Shown: one piece after another, positions 7,985 to 18,054 of the stretch | Numbering within the stretch: the first letter of the stretch is position 1 | Layout: each line of letters opens with the position of its first letter | Source: Bacteroidota bacterium | GTDB taxonomy: Bacteria > Bacteroidota > Bacteroidia > Chitinophagales > LD1 | Direction of reading: 5' to 3' | NCBI GenBank assembly: GCA_016715625.1 | Contig: JADJZU010000002.1 | Span: 174,738 to 238,737 of the forward strand | Length of the DNA stretch: 64,000 nucleotides | Notes under the pieces: generated by a model | Told to the model about the DNA's origin: nothing | Database searches by the model: none | What the model saw: the letters and a program-made list of their open reading frames with translations, nothing else | Made by a program: the position numbers and the translations under genes

Positions 7985-10900
7985 TTACTTAACGATAGTT
8001 ACAGAGCCTCTGTATTGGTTGTCGGTGTGATTGTTTATCCAAACAAACTCAGCCACGTATACATAAACTCCCGGTGGCGCTGTAGTGCCTTTGTAAGTGC
8101 CATCCCATTTAAAGTTGATGTCGGTGCTTTCAAAAACCTTTTCACCAATCCGGTTAAACACCATGATCTGAATCTGCTTAATGCCAGGTAAGTTGCCATA
8201 AATCATCCATTCATCGTTTGCGCCATCGCCATTAGGAGAAAAGGCATTGGGGATGAACAAGTCGTAGTTAGGTATCACCGTTACTGTTACTGCAGCACTT
8301 CCCATGCATCCGTTGGCCGTAGTCACAGTCACAGTATATTGTGTAGAATAATTACCACCAAAAGCCGGACTCGAACAATCATAGCAACTCAGTCCGTTGC
8401 CTGGTGCCCAATTATAGGTCAGGCTGCCCGATTGATTGGTAATGGCCTGTAACTGCACATTGTCGCCAAGTTGAACGGTTGTCGGGTCAGGACTGAGTGT
8501 AATCAAAACCGAATCCGGCTCCGAAATTGAAACTGCTGCAGTGGTGGAGCAGTTTTCTAAATCGGTAATGGTAACCGAATATTGACCCGCACTCAGGTTA
8601 CTAAAAAGCCCGGTGCCATTTTGTTCACCGGTGGAAAAATCATAACTGTAGGCTGGTGTACCCCCGGTGGCGCTAATAATAACACTCCCATCAGTATAGC
8701 CATTACAAGAAGCATCGGTAGCGTTAGATTGGCCGCTAAGTTGACTTGGTTCCTGAACCAGTACAGTTTCCAGTAGTGTACAATTGTTGAGGTCGCTGAT
8801 GGTAATGTCATAGCTGCCGGCTGTTAGGTTGTTAGCGGTATTGGAAGAACTCACACTCGGAGACCATGCAAAGTTGTAACCAGAAGTTCCACCTGTTGGG
8901 TTGGTTGTTATACTACCATCGCTCCCTCCAAAACAGCTGACTGCCTGCGGTTGCGAACTGGTGCTTAGCGGTGCCGCTGGCTCTGTAACCACAATGCTGG
9001 AAGTTGTAGTACAATTAACTGAATCAGTTACGGTAACGCCATAGTTGCCTGCAATAAGCGAAGTGGCTTGATTGCCGGAGGCTACAGCAGGGTTCCAGCT
9101 AAAGCTATAATTTGTTCCGGTGCCACCATTCACTGTCAGCGTTATATCTCCGGTAGCATCTCCAAAGCATAATACATCAGTATGTTGTTCTGTGATGTTG
9201 ATGGCGCTTGGTTCATTGATAACAAAACTGGCTGTTTGATTGCACGAGAAGGCATCACTGGCGCTTACAGTATAGCTGCCGGCTAGCGGATTAATCGTTT
9301 GAAAATTTCCGGCATTGTTGCTCCATGTATAATTATAGGGACCCGTTCCACCCGATGGATTGGCTGTCACAGCGCCTGTGCCGCCAAAACAGAGAGCATC
9401 TATTGTTGTTACAGCCATTACAGGGGCTGGTGGTTCAGTAATTGCGATAGAGTCAACCGCACTACATCCATTAACATCAGTAGCTGTTACTGCATAAGTG
9501 CCTGAAAGCAGATTGCTTATACTTCCAGGAAGGACGCCTCCGGGATTCCAGGTATAGGTTACATTCCCGGTGGGGTTGGTAAATGTGGCTGTGGCTGTTC
9601 CATCTGCAGCACCGGCACATGGGTTGTTGGTGCCGGTAATGCTGAGCGTTTGAGGGCCGGGTTCGGTAATGGTTTCACTAAGGGCAACGGTACATCCGTT
9701 GGAGTCAATCAGGTTGCCACTATATGTGTTAGCGCTTAAGCCCGAGAGGGTAGTGGTACCGGCAGGAACAGGGTTACCTAAAAAACTGTAGGGAACAATT
9801 CCTCCGCTCACGTTGATAGTAATAGTGCCATCTGCAGCTCCGTTACATGATACGTTGGTGGAGGTAGTGCTGGCAGTCAAAACAGAATCGGGTTCCAGTA
9901 ATGTGTCGGCTCCAATAAATGTGCAGTTGTATGCATCGGTTACTGTAAACTGATAAATGCCTGCCGGCAGGTTTTGAGCAACTCCACCACTTGCTGTGGA
10001 CGGGCTCCAAGTATAATTGTAAGGCGTAGTGCCACCATTTACCAATAGAGCAATGGTTCCGGTATTTTGTCCTTTACATAGAACATGAATAAGTGTATCG
10101 TTATATGTCAGTTGAGGAGCACCTGACACAACTCCGGCTGCTGACACACTGCAATTTTTACTGTCTGTCACTGTCAGGTCATAATTACCGGCAACCAAAT
10201 TCAAATTTGCTGAATCCGTTACAAAATTACTCCATTGATAATTGTAAGGAGGGGTTCCACCGGATATATCAGCAACAGCGCGACCTTTACCTGAGTAGTA
10301 GCAACTGTCATAAAAAGTTAACACGCCCAAAGAGAGTGACGGAAGTCCGGTAATTATATCGGATGCTGATGCTGTACAATTTGCGCCATCTGTTACTGTA
10401 ACAGATATATTGCCGGGAGGAAGATTGTTTGCTAATGGATTATTAGGTTGCCCCCCGCTCCAGTTATAGTTATATGGAGTAATACCACCGGATGTTACGG
10501 AAGCAAGCGCTTGACCATCGTCTACGCCAGCGCAGGAAATGCCTACGGTAGACAGACTTAGAAGTACTGGAATCGCAGGATTTACTGTTAAAGTGCCTGT
10601 GAAATTTTGAGAATTACCATCCGTGTAATTGTAAGTATAGTTTCCTGGAGCTAATCCTGTAATTGTTGCCCCGGTTCCACCATTGCTCCAGGTGATATTA
10701 ATAGGAGGAACTCCTCCAGTAACGGTTACAGTTGCCGTTCCGTCATTCACATTTCCGCAAATCTGATTGGTTGCACTGGCACTTAGTGTATACCCACATG
10801 GTAACGAGCCAATGGTTGCCGTGTATTGTAACACACTAGAGCCTCCTTGGTATTGTAATGTTGCAGAACATCCATTAAAGTCCGTGAAATCAGCTATATA

Positions 10901-12196
10901 AAATCCCGGAGCTAATCCGGTAGCAGTATAACCGGCTATACCAGCCCAGTTTACCCCCTGATAGGGAGGAGTGCCACCTGTAATTGAAATGGTTGCTGTG
11001 CCGTTATTTTGGTTACAGCTAGCATCGGTAGTTGAAACAGATGCTGCAAGTGGCGGAGGTTGATTTACTGTATATATTCCACTGGCGCTGCAAAAACCAT
11101 CAGTTACCGAAACACTATAGTTCCCGGCTGTGGCTCCTAATAAAACCGGCCCTACCGTTCCGTTACTCCAGTTGTATGAGTAATTTCCAAATCCCCCGGT
11201 TGAGGAAACAGTTATACCACCATTACTTCCACCATTGCAAAGCGGTTGGGTAATGGAGGGGGTAATAGCGATGGGCGCGCCCACTTGTATTGTTCTCGTT
11301 TTTACAGCAGTACAGCCTCCTAAATCCACAACAGTAAGTGTTACCGTATAGGTTCCCGGTGTGGTGTATACATGGCTTACATTAATGTTGTTTAATGTTG
11401 GATTACTAATTGGAATTACGGTTCCATCGCCAAAATTCCAGGTGGCACTTTGATAATCTACAGTTCCGGATGCACATGGACTGGCAAAAACAATGCTGGT
11501 TGTATCGCCAATGCATATTTTTTGCGGTAAAGTAAAATCAACAAACAAGTCATACTGGAAGTTGCTGTAAATACAATCAGATTGAGAGTAATTATAAAAT
11601 CCAAATCTTCCCGGTTTAAAGCAATCTTGCCGATCAAAAGTCAATACTCCGTCAACATAGATCTGTGCACGGGTATAAGTCAAGTAAAGCTCAAAAGCGT
11701 GGTTAGTTCCGGTATTCCACCCGGCACTTCCGAAACTGTTTTGAATTACAGTAAACTCCGGAGAGTTCTGATGGTCCCAAAAAGTTGGTGTGTAATTGCC
11801 CGGTGGGATTACGCCATTTACACGGCATAAAGATTTTCCGCTTGATGCACCGCCTTGTTGCTCTTGTTTCCAGTCAAAAAGCCACATATCAAAACTATCA
11901 GTAGCCCCCATTGGATTATCGTAGCTGAATACGAATCCCATCCAGTCGTTATCGGTGTCTATCGAACGAAAATTACCTGTTACATGCACATTGATCAAAT
12001 CATTGGGCGATAGGTAAAAGGTAGGATTGCCATTGACGCTTTGATACACGGTGGAACCGCCACCCTGTACCGACCAGTTACCGTTAGCTGGTTGTCCGCC
12101 TTGTACCCATGTATTGAAGTTTACGTTAGTGATACACTGAGCGGAAACATGTATACTAAACCAGGAAATGAAAATCAGAGGTAAAAGTTTCTTCAT
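7985..12196 (-). CDS. Large secreted adhesin-like protein: thrombospondin-C-like domain, PKD domain, 12 SprB repeats, T9SS type B sorting domain
   Basis: A 1403-residue protein with signal peptide MKKLLPLIFISWFSIHVSAQ. Residues of about 20-240 resemble the lectin-like C-terminal domain of thrombospondins (NDWMGFVFSYDNP, FDMWLFDWKQEQQ, FGFYNYSQSDCIYSNFQYD). A PKD domain follows (WNFGDGT... HVYTTPGTYTVTLTVVD). I count twelve SprB-type repeats, each with C.G...G.....GG..PY.Y.W, for example LCKGQNTGTIALLVNGG and SCNGAADGTITINVSGG. The end is the gliding-motility-associated type B sorting domain (FIPNAFSPNGDGANDEWMI ... MVFNRIGEKVFES ... YRGSVTIVK), which sends the protein through T9SS to the surface or medium. 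A role in adhesion or gliding is inferred from SprB-like proteins. Start at 12196 is set by the signal peptide. Confidence 0.93.
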   Translation of the reverse strand: MKKLLPLIFISWFSIHVSAQCITNVNFNTWVQGGQPANGNWSVQGGGSTVYQSVNGNPTFYLSPNDLINVHVTGNFRSIDTDNDWMGFVFSYDNPMGATDSFDMWLFDWKQEQQGGASSGKSLCRVNGVIPPGNYTPTFWDHQNSPEFTVIQNSFGSAGWNTGTNHAFELYLTYTRAQIYVDGVLTFDRQDCFKPGRFGFYNYSQSDCIYSNFQYDLFVDFTLPQKICIGDTTSIVFASPCASGTVDYQSATWNFGDGTVIPISNPTLNNINVSHVYTTPGTYTVTLTVVDLGGCTAVKTRTIQVGAPIAITPSITQPLCNGGSNGGITVSSTGGFGNYSYNWSNGTVGPVLLGATAGNYSVSVTDGFCSASGIYTVNQPPPLAASVSTTDASCNQNNGTATISITGGTPPYQGVNWAGIAGYTATGLAPGFYIADFTDFNGCSATLQYQGGSSVLQYTATIGSLPCGYTLSASATNQICGNVNDGTATVTVTGGVPPINITWSNGGTGATITGLAPGNYTYNYTDGNSQNFTGTLTVNPAIPVLLSLSTVGISCAGVDDGQALASVTSGGITPYNYNWSGGQPNNPLANNLPPGNISVTVTDGANCTASASDIITGLPSLSLGVLTFYDSCYYSGKGRAVADISGGTPPYNYQWSNFVTDSANLNLVAGNYDLTVTDSKNCSVSAAGVVSGAPQLTYNDTLIHVLCKGQNTGTIALLVNGGTTPYNYTWSPSTASGGVAQNLPAGIYQFTVTDAYNCTFIGADTLLEPDSVLTASTTSTNVSCNGAADGTITINVSGGIVPYSFLGNPVPAGTTTLSGLSANTYSGNLIDSNGCTVALSETITEPGPQTLSITGTNNPCAGAADGTATATFTNPTGNVTYTWNPGGVLPGSISNLLSGTYAVTATDVNGCSAVDSIAITEPPAPVMAVTTIDALCFGGTGAVTANPSGGTGPYNYTWSNNAGNFQTINPLAGSYTVSASDAFSCNQTASFVINEPSAINITEQHTDVLCFGDATGDITLTVNGGTGTNYSFSWNPAVASGNQATSLIAGNYGVTVTDSVNCTTTSSIVVTEPAAPLSTSSQPQAVSCFGGSDGSITTNPTGGTSGYNFAWSPSVSSSNTANNLTAGSYDITISDLNNCTLLETVLVQEPSQLSGQSNATDASCNGYTDGSVIISATGGTPAYSYDFSTGEQNGTGLFSNLSAGQYSVTITDLENCSTTAAVSISEPDSVLITLSPDPTTVQLGDNVQLQAITNQSGSLTYNWAPGNGLSCYDCSSPAFGGNYSTQYTVTVTTANGCMGSAAVTVTVIPNYDLFIPNAFSPNGDGANDEWMIYGNLPGIKQIQIMVFNRIGEKVFESTDINFKWDGTYKGTTAPPGVYVYVAEFVWINNHTDNQYRGSVTIVK

Positions 12197-12315
12197 ATAG
12201 ATAGCTTTATAAGTATGTGGGATGAATTTACTTTTTTTGATAAGAACTCCACTGCGCACCATCATTAGCTGCATAAACAAAAATAAAAGACGCTATAAAC
12301 TTACTTACAGTTGTT

Positions 12316-12723
12316 TTATTGTTTTTTTACCCAAATAGAGTTTGCTGTTCTGTCGGTTTTCAGAAACTCATCGTTCATATAGCTGATGATGTTAGCCGTT
12401 TGTACCTCATCGAGTTTAATACCATACATGGGTTGGTCAAATAATTGACCATTTACAGTAATCGGCCTGCTAATTCCATTGGTAATCCAACAAGGTAATG
12501 AGTCGAAATTCGTAGAAGCAAAGTCCGCTTGTGCCAGCGGAGGCACCAGCGATCTTATCCCTTCTCCTTTTTCGCCATGGCATTGTTCACAATGTTTCGT
12601 ATAAAGGGGTTTACCCGGGTGTTGTATCGTGCCATGGGTAGCCACGTTAATTACGAAAACTCCAATGATGATTACAATGATTAAAGGAGCCAGATACTTG
12701 ATATAAGTAGAGTAGGTGTACAT
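12316..12723 (-). CDS. Small membrane-anchored cytochrome c
   Basis: A 135-residue protein with an N-terminal membrane anchor (YLAPLIIVIIIGVFVINVA) and a single haem c site CEQCHGEKGEG; a methionine-rich stretch further on (DQPMYGIKL, then IISYMNDEFL) could give the axial Met ligand. It is a class I cytochrome of the kind that carries electrons at the periplasmic face. The start at 12723 lies two bases after the lptD stop codon, so the gene is co-transcribed with and translationally close to lptD; a longer frame running back into lptD is rejected. Partner enzymes are not apparent nearby. Confidence 0.88.
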   Translation of the reverse strand: MYTYSTYIKYLAPLIIVIIIGVFVINVATHGTIQHPGKPLYTKHCEQCHGEKGEGIRSLVPPLAQADFASTNFDSLPCWITNGISRPITVNGQLFDQPMYGIKLDEVQTANIISYMNDEFLKTDRTANSIWVKKQ

Positions 12724-12725
12724 AG

Positions 12726-15476
12726 TTAGAACTCTTGGCCGAGCTGGTTTCTTCGTTGAATTTTCAAGTCCTTGAGTGTGTTTGATTTGGGATGTAACAA
12801 AATCGTAAACTGCTGAAACCGATACGATGGGAGAGAAGGCGTCCAGGCAAAACTGAGTTCCCAACAATGTAAATCGCGCACTACACTTACGTTGGTCAGG
12901 GTTACCTGCTTTCGGCTGATATCAAAACCTGAACTCACCGCAATTTTCCACTTGGCAGTAATGTTGAAGTCCAGCGAAGCTCTCACAGTTTGCATGGTGA
13001 TTATCGTATCGGGGTTAAAGGTGGTTCCTTTTGATAGGTTAAAGTTATAGCCCAAACTCAAACTCCAAGGAATGTCAAAATCATATAGTTGATTTGGGTT
13101 ATAACTCACGTAGTCTGCTGTGAACTTAGGGGCATTGTCGGTGTTCGGGGTGCTTTTGGGTTTGGAGTGTAGCGTGGTAGAGGCACCAATGTTAGCGGAA
13201 GAAAACCGAAGAAGTTTCCGATTCTCATTCCATTCAAATTTGTTGATTCTTCTGTTGAGTGTATCCACGGCATATGGATCAAACTGCGCATTGAAATTCA
13301 GATTAATCAGGTTGAATACCTTAGTTGAAACCACCGATAGATTGATGGGCAGCACCTTAAACTCCTTGGCGGCAAAGTTGTATCCACCACTAATGTTTAC
13401 CTGATCCAGCAGTCCCATTTTTCTGGTTCCGGTCACGGTGTCTTTCTTTGAAAAAACCTTCGCCTCCAGGTTATTGGCGAGCGATACAAATACGGAACCT
13501 TCTAACCCTTGCCCCGGGATGCCATACAAAGGAGAAGGTTCAAAAACAGAATACTTTCGGGTGTTGCCGGCTGCATCATATTGCACATCTCTGTAGTATC
13601 GGAAAGGTGCAGCGCCAAAATCCGGATGGTAATTAAAGCTTACACTAGGTGTAAACACATGTTTAATCCCTTTTAGCCATTTACCTTTAAATTTATAGAA
13701 ACCATAAACTTTTGTATTGATTGTTAATGAAACATTAAAGTTTCTGGCTGAGTTGAATTTCCAGATGGTGTCGGATTGAACCCGACCATTTATAGTATCA
13801 ATCAAACCATCTCCACCGGCTACATAGACTGTATCCGGATTCCAGAACGTGTTCACTCCTCTGAAATAGGTCCTTTCCTGATAAGAAAACGCAGGATTAA
13901 TGTTCAGATATTTAAACAAAACGATGGGGGCATCAATGTTAAGTTGTTGATTGATTCCAAAACTAAATCGGTCTTTGGTGGATGCTGTAAACAGAATAGA
14001 GTCGTAGGTATTGAGCACACTTTGTAGTTCAATAAAATAGTTGAATCCAATATTTTCATACCACTTAGGCTTACCGGTAGCCACTTTACTTTTAAAAGGA
14101 GTAACGCGCGACACACTTAGTCGAATGACGGGCAGCGTAAAGCTGATGGTTTTGTTCAGCAGGTTTTGAGAATGTCTCAAACTCATCGTTAAGCTCAATG
14201 GTGTTTTTGGAAACACATGCGAAAAATTGACACCGGAGTTAAAGGTAGTGCTCAGTAATCGAGTGTCTGTTACACGACTACTTTGAAAAAAATCGCGGCT
14301 CTGCACCTGCACACTAGCCCCAAAAGTAGAGTTCGGGATAGATTTCGGGTCTTGCTGATGTGTCCACGAAAAACTATAGGCATTAGATGGCTTAGCGCCC
14401 GGCAAGTCCGGGTCGGCAGGCCGGGTTCTTAAATAAGAGAAAGCTACGTTACCCGTAAATTTATAGCGAAGCGCATACTGAGCCACAGTGCCTACCCCGA
14501 AGGTTCCGTTGGTACCCACCTGCCCCAGAAACTTGAGCCCTACATAATCATTCATGGCCCAGTAATAGCCTCCATCCCTCAGAAAAAAACCAAATACTGC
14601 ATCCTGCCCATATTGCGGAATAATAATGCCAGACTTCTTTCCTTGTTTAACCGGGAAAAAGGCAAAAGGCACAAACAAAGGTGTGGGCACATCACCTACC
14701 CAAAGATTGGCGGGCCCGGTTACCAGTACCTTGTTGGGAACTACTTTTACCTTTTTGGCCTTGAAGTAGAAGTGCGGATGTTCCAAATCGCAGGTAGTAT
14801 ATAGGGTCGATTTACCATACCACTCGTCATATTCGTTCTTTTTTATCTCAGCGCTATGCAAATAAGCATCCCCCTCTTGCGTAGTTACATCATACACCTT
14901 ACCTTTCTTGGTCTTAAAGTTATAGAGCATTTTTCGCGAGCGGTATTCTTTTTCTCCATCGCTGAATACGGGTTTTCCGGTTAGTGCACCGGTGCTGTCG
15001 GGTGTACCTTCGCTGGTAAGCGTAAATGTAGTCCAGTCAAAATCAATGGCATTGGCCTTGAGCTTGATTTTCTGATAGTTTACATCACCGCTATTGTAGA
15101 GTATCATACGCTTGGTCGACATATCATACACAATAGAGTCCTCGGCTTTGTATGTAATTATGTCCTGTATTTCCCCCTGTTCATTCTGTGATATGGTATC
15201 GTTCCCCGTGGGGGTATCTGTAACAAAAGCGATGGTGCTGTCGTTTAAAAAAGTGGAATCTGCATTTGACCGAGATATCGAATCTGAAACCAATACAACT
15301 TTTCTTCGGAGCAAGCTGTCTGCCGCCTGCGGATTTTCAGTTTGTCTTTGTTGTGGAATTTTAGCAGCATTTGCATTCATTATAGTAGACAGTATAAAGA
15401 ATGCTGTGGCAAAAAACTGAAACTGTTTACGAAGAACAGGCTGTAAGTAAAAGTATATTTGGAATGAAATGTTCAA
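12726..15476 (-). CDS. lptD: LPS assembly protein LptD (OstA-like outer membrane protein)
   Basis: A 916-residue outer-membrane protein of the Bacteroidota LptD type. After a signal peptide and a low-complexity region comes an OstA/LptA-like beta-jellyroll part (DSIVYDMSTKRMILYNSGDV, KLKANAIDFDW, HFYFKAKKVKVVPNKVLVTG), then VPTPLFVPFAFFPVKQGKKS, the marker where the barrel begins, and a long barrel with many aromatic strands. LptD with LptE places lipopolysaccharide in the outer leaflet. The N-terminal hydrophobic region starts near the first ATG, which I kept. It leads a transcript with the small cytochrome and is divergent from the amidase, with 83 bases between. Confidence 0.87.
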   Translation of the reverse strand: MNISFQIYFYLQPVLRKQFQFFATAFFILSTIMNANAAKIPQQRQTENPQAADSLLRRKVVLVSDSISRSNADSTFLNDSTIAFVTDTPTGNDTISQNEQGEIQDIITYKAEDSIVYDMSTKRMILYNSGDVNYQKIKLKANAIDFDWTTFTLTSEGTPDSTGALTGKPVFSDGEKEYRSRKMLYNFKTKKGKVYDVTTQEGDAYLHSAEIKKNEYDEWYGKSTLYTTCDLEHPHFYFKAKKVKVVPNKVLVTGPANLWVGDVPTPLFVPFAFFPVKQGKKSGIIIPQYGQDAVFGFFLRDGGYYWAMNDYVGLKFLGQVGTNGTFGVGTVAQYALRYKFTGNVAFSYLRTRPADPDLPGAKPSNAYSFSWTHQQDPKSIPNSTFGASVQVQSRDFFQSSRVTDTRLLSTTFNSGVNFSHVFPKTPLSLTMSLRHSQNLLNKTISFTLPVIRLSVSRVTPFKSKVATGKPKWYENIGFNYFIELQSVLNTYDSILFTASTKDRFSFGINQQLNIDAPIVLFKYLNINPAFSYQERTYFRGVNTFWNPDTVYVAGGDGLIDTINGRVQSDTIWKFNSARNFNVSLTINTKVYGFYKFKGKWLKGIKHVFTPSVSFNYHPDFGAAPFRYYRDVQYDAAGNTRKYSVFEPSPLYGIPGQGLEGSVFVSLANNLEAKVFSKKDTVTGTRKMGLLDQVNISGGYNFAAKEFKVLPINLSVVSTKVFNLINLNFNAQFDPYAVDTLNRRINKFEWNENRKLLRFSSANIGASTTLHSKPKSTPNTDNAPKFTADYVSYNPNQLYDFDIPWSLSLGYNFNLSKGTTFNPDTIITMQTVRASLDFNITAKWKIAVSSGFDISRKQVTLTNVSVVRDLHCWELSFAWTPSLPSYRFQQFTILLHPKSNTLKDLKIQRRNQLGQEF

Positions 15477-15538
15477 GTGCGAAAGCTTGAATAAACAATT
15501 TTGTCACGGTTTTTGCTGTTTGCAGCAATTCAATCCGT

Positions 15539-15546
15539 CAAAGATA
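15539..15546 (-). promoter_or_regulatory. Possible -7 element of the lptD promoter
   Basis: On the minus strand TATCTTTG matches TAnnTTTG in the 83-base gap between lptD and the divergent amidase gene, and would give an lptD leader of about 55 bases. No clear TTTG element stands 19 bases upstream, so only half of the promoter is supported. Confidence 0.35.
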
Positions 15547-15559
15547 AAAATTCAGAAAC

Positions 15560-17119
15560 GTGAGAATACATCACATATTGCTTTGCCTTGCGATTTTCAC
15601 ATTCACATCGCTATCGGTTCGTGCACAGGTTAAACTAAAAACAGTAGTTATCGATGCAGGTCACGGGGGCAAAGACCCCGGGGCAATCGGCAGCGGAAAA
15701 ACCAATGAGAAAGATATCGCATTGGTAGTGTCACTTAAACTGGGCGATTACATTACCAAGAATTTTCCGGATGTGAATGTGGTGTATACCCGTAAAACAG
15801 ATGTGTTTTTGGAGTTACACGAGCGTGCCGAAATTGCCAACAAAACAAAAGCCGATTTATTTATTGCCGTGCACGTAAACTCCAGTACCAATGCTGATGC
15901 TTACGGAACCAGTTGTTATGTGTTGGGCTTGCACCGCACAGAGGCAAACCTGGAAGTGGCCAAACGAGAAAATGCTGTAATCAACTTGGAGGATGATAAG
16001 GATAAAAATTACGAATTTGACCCTAACAGTCCCGAGGGGCACATAATTATGAGCATGAAGCAGAATGCTTTTTTGGATCAGAGTATTGACATTGCTTCTA
16101 AGGTGGAAAATCAGTTTGAGAATTACGCAAAACGAAAAAGTTTAGGCGTAAAGCAGGCGGGTTTTTATGTTTTGTATAAAACCACCATGCCGAGCATTTT
16201 GGCTGAGATTGGATTTATATCTAATGCGGAAGAGGAAAAATATCTGAATAGTGTAAAAGGACAGGATTTAATTGCTACATCTCTTTTCAACGCATTTAAA
16301 GATTACAAAATTGAATTGGAAGGCAGCGAAGGTGCACAATTCGCCTACGAACAAGCTTTAATGAATCAGTCGAACACGGTGAATGTGGCTGCTGCTACTA
16401 AAGCTACCGAAGCAAATGCTACGCAACCTGTAAAAAGTGCGGAGCCGGCTGCAGTGAAGTCGGAAAGTAACGTAGTGGTAAAAAGCGAATCGACTCCGGT
16501 GGCAGAATCTACGGCTGTAACGATCAGTAGCGGGGCAAAAATCCGTAAACCGATTGAAAATTCGAGCGGGGGAGGTAAGAGTGTGAAAGAGGCTGCCTCT
16601 ACCAGCGAACTAGAACCCATTAAGGTAGTTGGTATTACCGATACCAACCCGTTTGACACCATGAGTATGGCTACCTTAAACAAGTTAAATGCTGCCGGCA
16701 AAAATTCGGGTAATACCAAACCTGCCACTACAAATACACCTGTTACTTCATCCAGCGCCACTACACCCAAATCTGCCACTACACCGGTAGCCAGTGTTGC
16801 TGATGTGGCAGAGTCTAATAAGTCGTCCCTGGTGCCAGACCATAAAGCGGAATCAGGAACGGTTTTCAAAATCCAGTTGTTTGCGTTGAAGGGTGAATTG
16901 AAAGAATATGAAAAGGTCTCCAAATTGTTTAAGGTACTATCAGCTGAGGTTTTACCGAATGGATTTGTTCGGTATTATGGTGGGAATGTTAAATCAGCAT
17001 CAGAAGCTAAGACCTTGTTAGATGTGGCTAAGGGTGCCGGATATTCCGCGGCCTTCATTGCCGGATTTAAAGAAGGCAAGCGTATGTCTGCGGATGAATT
17101 GAAGTCTGCCGGACTCTGA
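15560..17119 (+). CDS. N-acetylmuramoyl-L-alanine amidase with C-terminal SPOR domain
   Basis: A 519-residue periplasmic peptidoglycan amidase. After a signal peptide (ending LSVRAQ) comes the Amidase_3 domain: VVIDAGHGGKDPGAIG with the first zinc histidine, LHERAEIAN with the zinc glutamate, FIAVHVNSS with the second histidine, and SILAEIGFISNAEEE with the catalytic glutamate. A Ser/Thr/Ala-rich linker of about 150 residues leads to a C-terminal SPOR-like domain (GTVFKIQLFALKG ... RYYGGNVKSASEAKTLLDVAK), which binds denuded septal glycan. Enzymes of this build cut the peptide from murein during daughter-cell separation. From memory, the amidase/lptD divergent pair is a recurring arrangement in Bacteroidota. 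Confidence 0.93.
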   Translation: MRIHHILLCLAIFTFTSLSVRAQVKLKTVVIDAGHGGKDPGAIGSGKTNEKDIALVVSLKLGDYITKNFPDVNVVYTRKTDVFLELHERAEIANKTKADLFIAVHVNSSTNADAYGTSCYVLGLHRTEANLEVAKRENAVINLEDDKDKNYEFDPNSPEGHIIMSMKQNAFLDQSIDIASKVENQFENYAKRKSLGVKQAGFYVLYKTTMPSILAEIGFISNAEEEKYLNSVKGQDLIATSLFNAFKDYKIELEGSEGAQFAYEQALMNQSNTVNVAAATKATEANATQPVKSAEPAAVKSESNVVVKSESTPVAESTAVTISSGAKIRKPIENSSGGGKSVKEAASTSELEPIKVVGITDTNPFDTMSMATLNKLNAAGKNSGNTKPATTNTPVTSSSATTPKSATTPVASVADVAESNKSSLVPDHKAESGTVFKIQLFALKGELKEYEKVSKLFKVLSAEVLPNGFVRYYGGNVKSASEAKTLLDVAKGAGYSAAFIAGFKEGKRMSADELKSAGL

Positions 17120-17175
17120 TATTTTTTACTCTCTTTGCCTCATCTGATTTTCCACAAAAAATCAATCTGAAATAT

Positions 17176-18054
17176 ATGTTGCTATTGGATGGTAAAAAAC
17201 TTGCAGATGAGTTAAAATCTGAAATAAAAACAGAAACAGAATCTTTTATGGCAGCCGGTGGGCGTAAGCCTCATTTAGCCGCCATTTTAGTGGGGAACGA
17301 TGGGGGCAGTCTCACGTATGTAGGGCACAAAGTGAAAGCTTGTGAACAGGTTGGATTCAAATCTACCTTGCTACATTTTGAGGACAGTATTTCTGAAGAA
17401 CAATTGCTCAATGAGGTCAAAAAGCTAAACGATGACGAAGAAGTTACCGGTTTTATTGTTCAGTTGCCATTACCGAAACATATCAATGCCGACAGAGTCA
17501 TAATGGCAATTGACCCCAGGAAAGATGTAGATGGTTTTCATCCGGTCAACGTAGGTAAAGTAACTTTAGGATTGCCGGCATATGTGTCCGCTACGCCACT
17601 TGGAATTACAAAAATTCTGGAGCGCTATGGAGTAGAAACTGCTGGTAAGCATTGTGTGGTTATTGGGCGAAGCAACATTGTAGGTCGTCCAATGAGCATT
17701 TTACTTAGCGGGCAGTCTGCTACCGGAAATGCTACTGTAACCGTGTGTCATTCCCGCACTAAAAATCTCCGCGAAATCACTATGCAGGCCGATATCATTA
17801 TAGCTGCATTAGGTAAACCTGAATTTCTTACCGCAGATATGGTGAAAGAGGGTGTGGTAATTATAGATGTGGGCACCACTCGTGTTACCGATAGCACGGC
17901 AAAGGCAGGATGGCGGTTAAAAGGCGATGTCAAATTTGAGGAAGTAAGTAAGAAATGCGCTGCTATTACACCCGTGCCCGGTGGGGTAGGACCCATGACT
18001 GTAGTTTCACTGTTGCTTAATACACTTAAAGCGGCTAAGCATGAAGTGCAATAA
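17176..18054 (+). CDS. folD: Bifunctional methylenetetrahydrofolate dehydrogenase / methenyltetrahydrofolate cyclohydrolase
   Basis: A 292-residue protein with all FolD landmarks: the active-site region YVGHKVKACEQVG with the catalytic lysine, GFIVQLPLPKHIN, PRKDVDGFHPVNVGK, VVIGRSNIVGRPMSILL in the NADP-binding domain, and the ending AAITPVPGGVGPMTVVSLL. It interconverts 5,10-methylene-, methenyl- and 10-formyl-tetrahydrofolate in the cytoplasm, supplying one-carbon units for purines and fMet-tRNA. Length is normal. Its last codons overlap the ATG of the following lipoprotein gene by 14 bases. Confidence 0.97.
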   Translation: MLLLDGKKLADELKSEIKTETESFMAAGGRKPHLAAILVGNDGGSLTYVGHKVKACEQVGFKSTLLHFEDSISEEQLLNEVKKLNDDEEVTGFIVQLPLPKHINADRVIMAIDPRKDVDGFHPVNVGKVTLGLPAYVSATPLGITKILERYGVETAGKHCVVIGRSNIVGRPMSILLSGQSATGNATVTVCHSRTKNLREITMQADIIIAALGKPEFLTADMVKEGVVIIDVGTTRVTDSTAKAGWRLKGDVKFEEVSKKCAAITPVPGGVGPMTVVSLLLNTLKAAKHEVQ

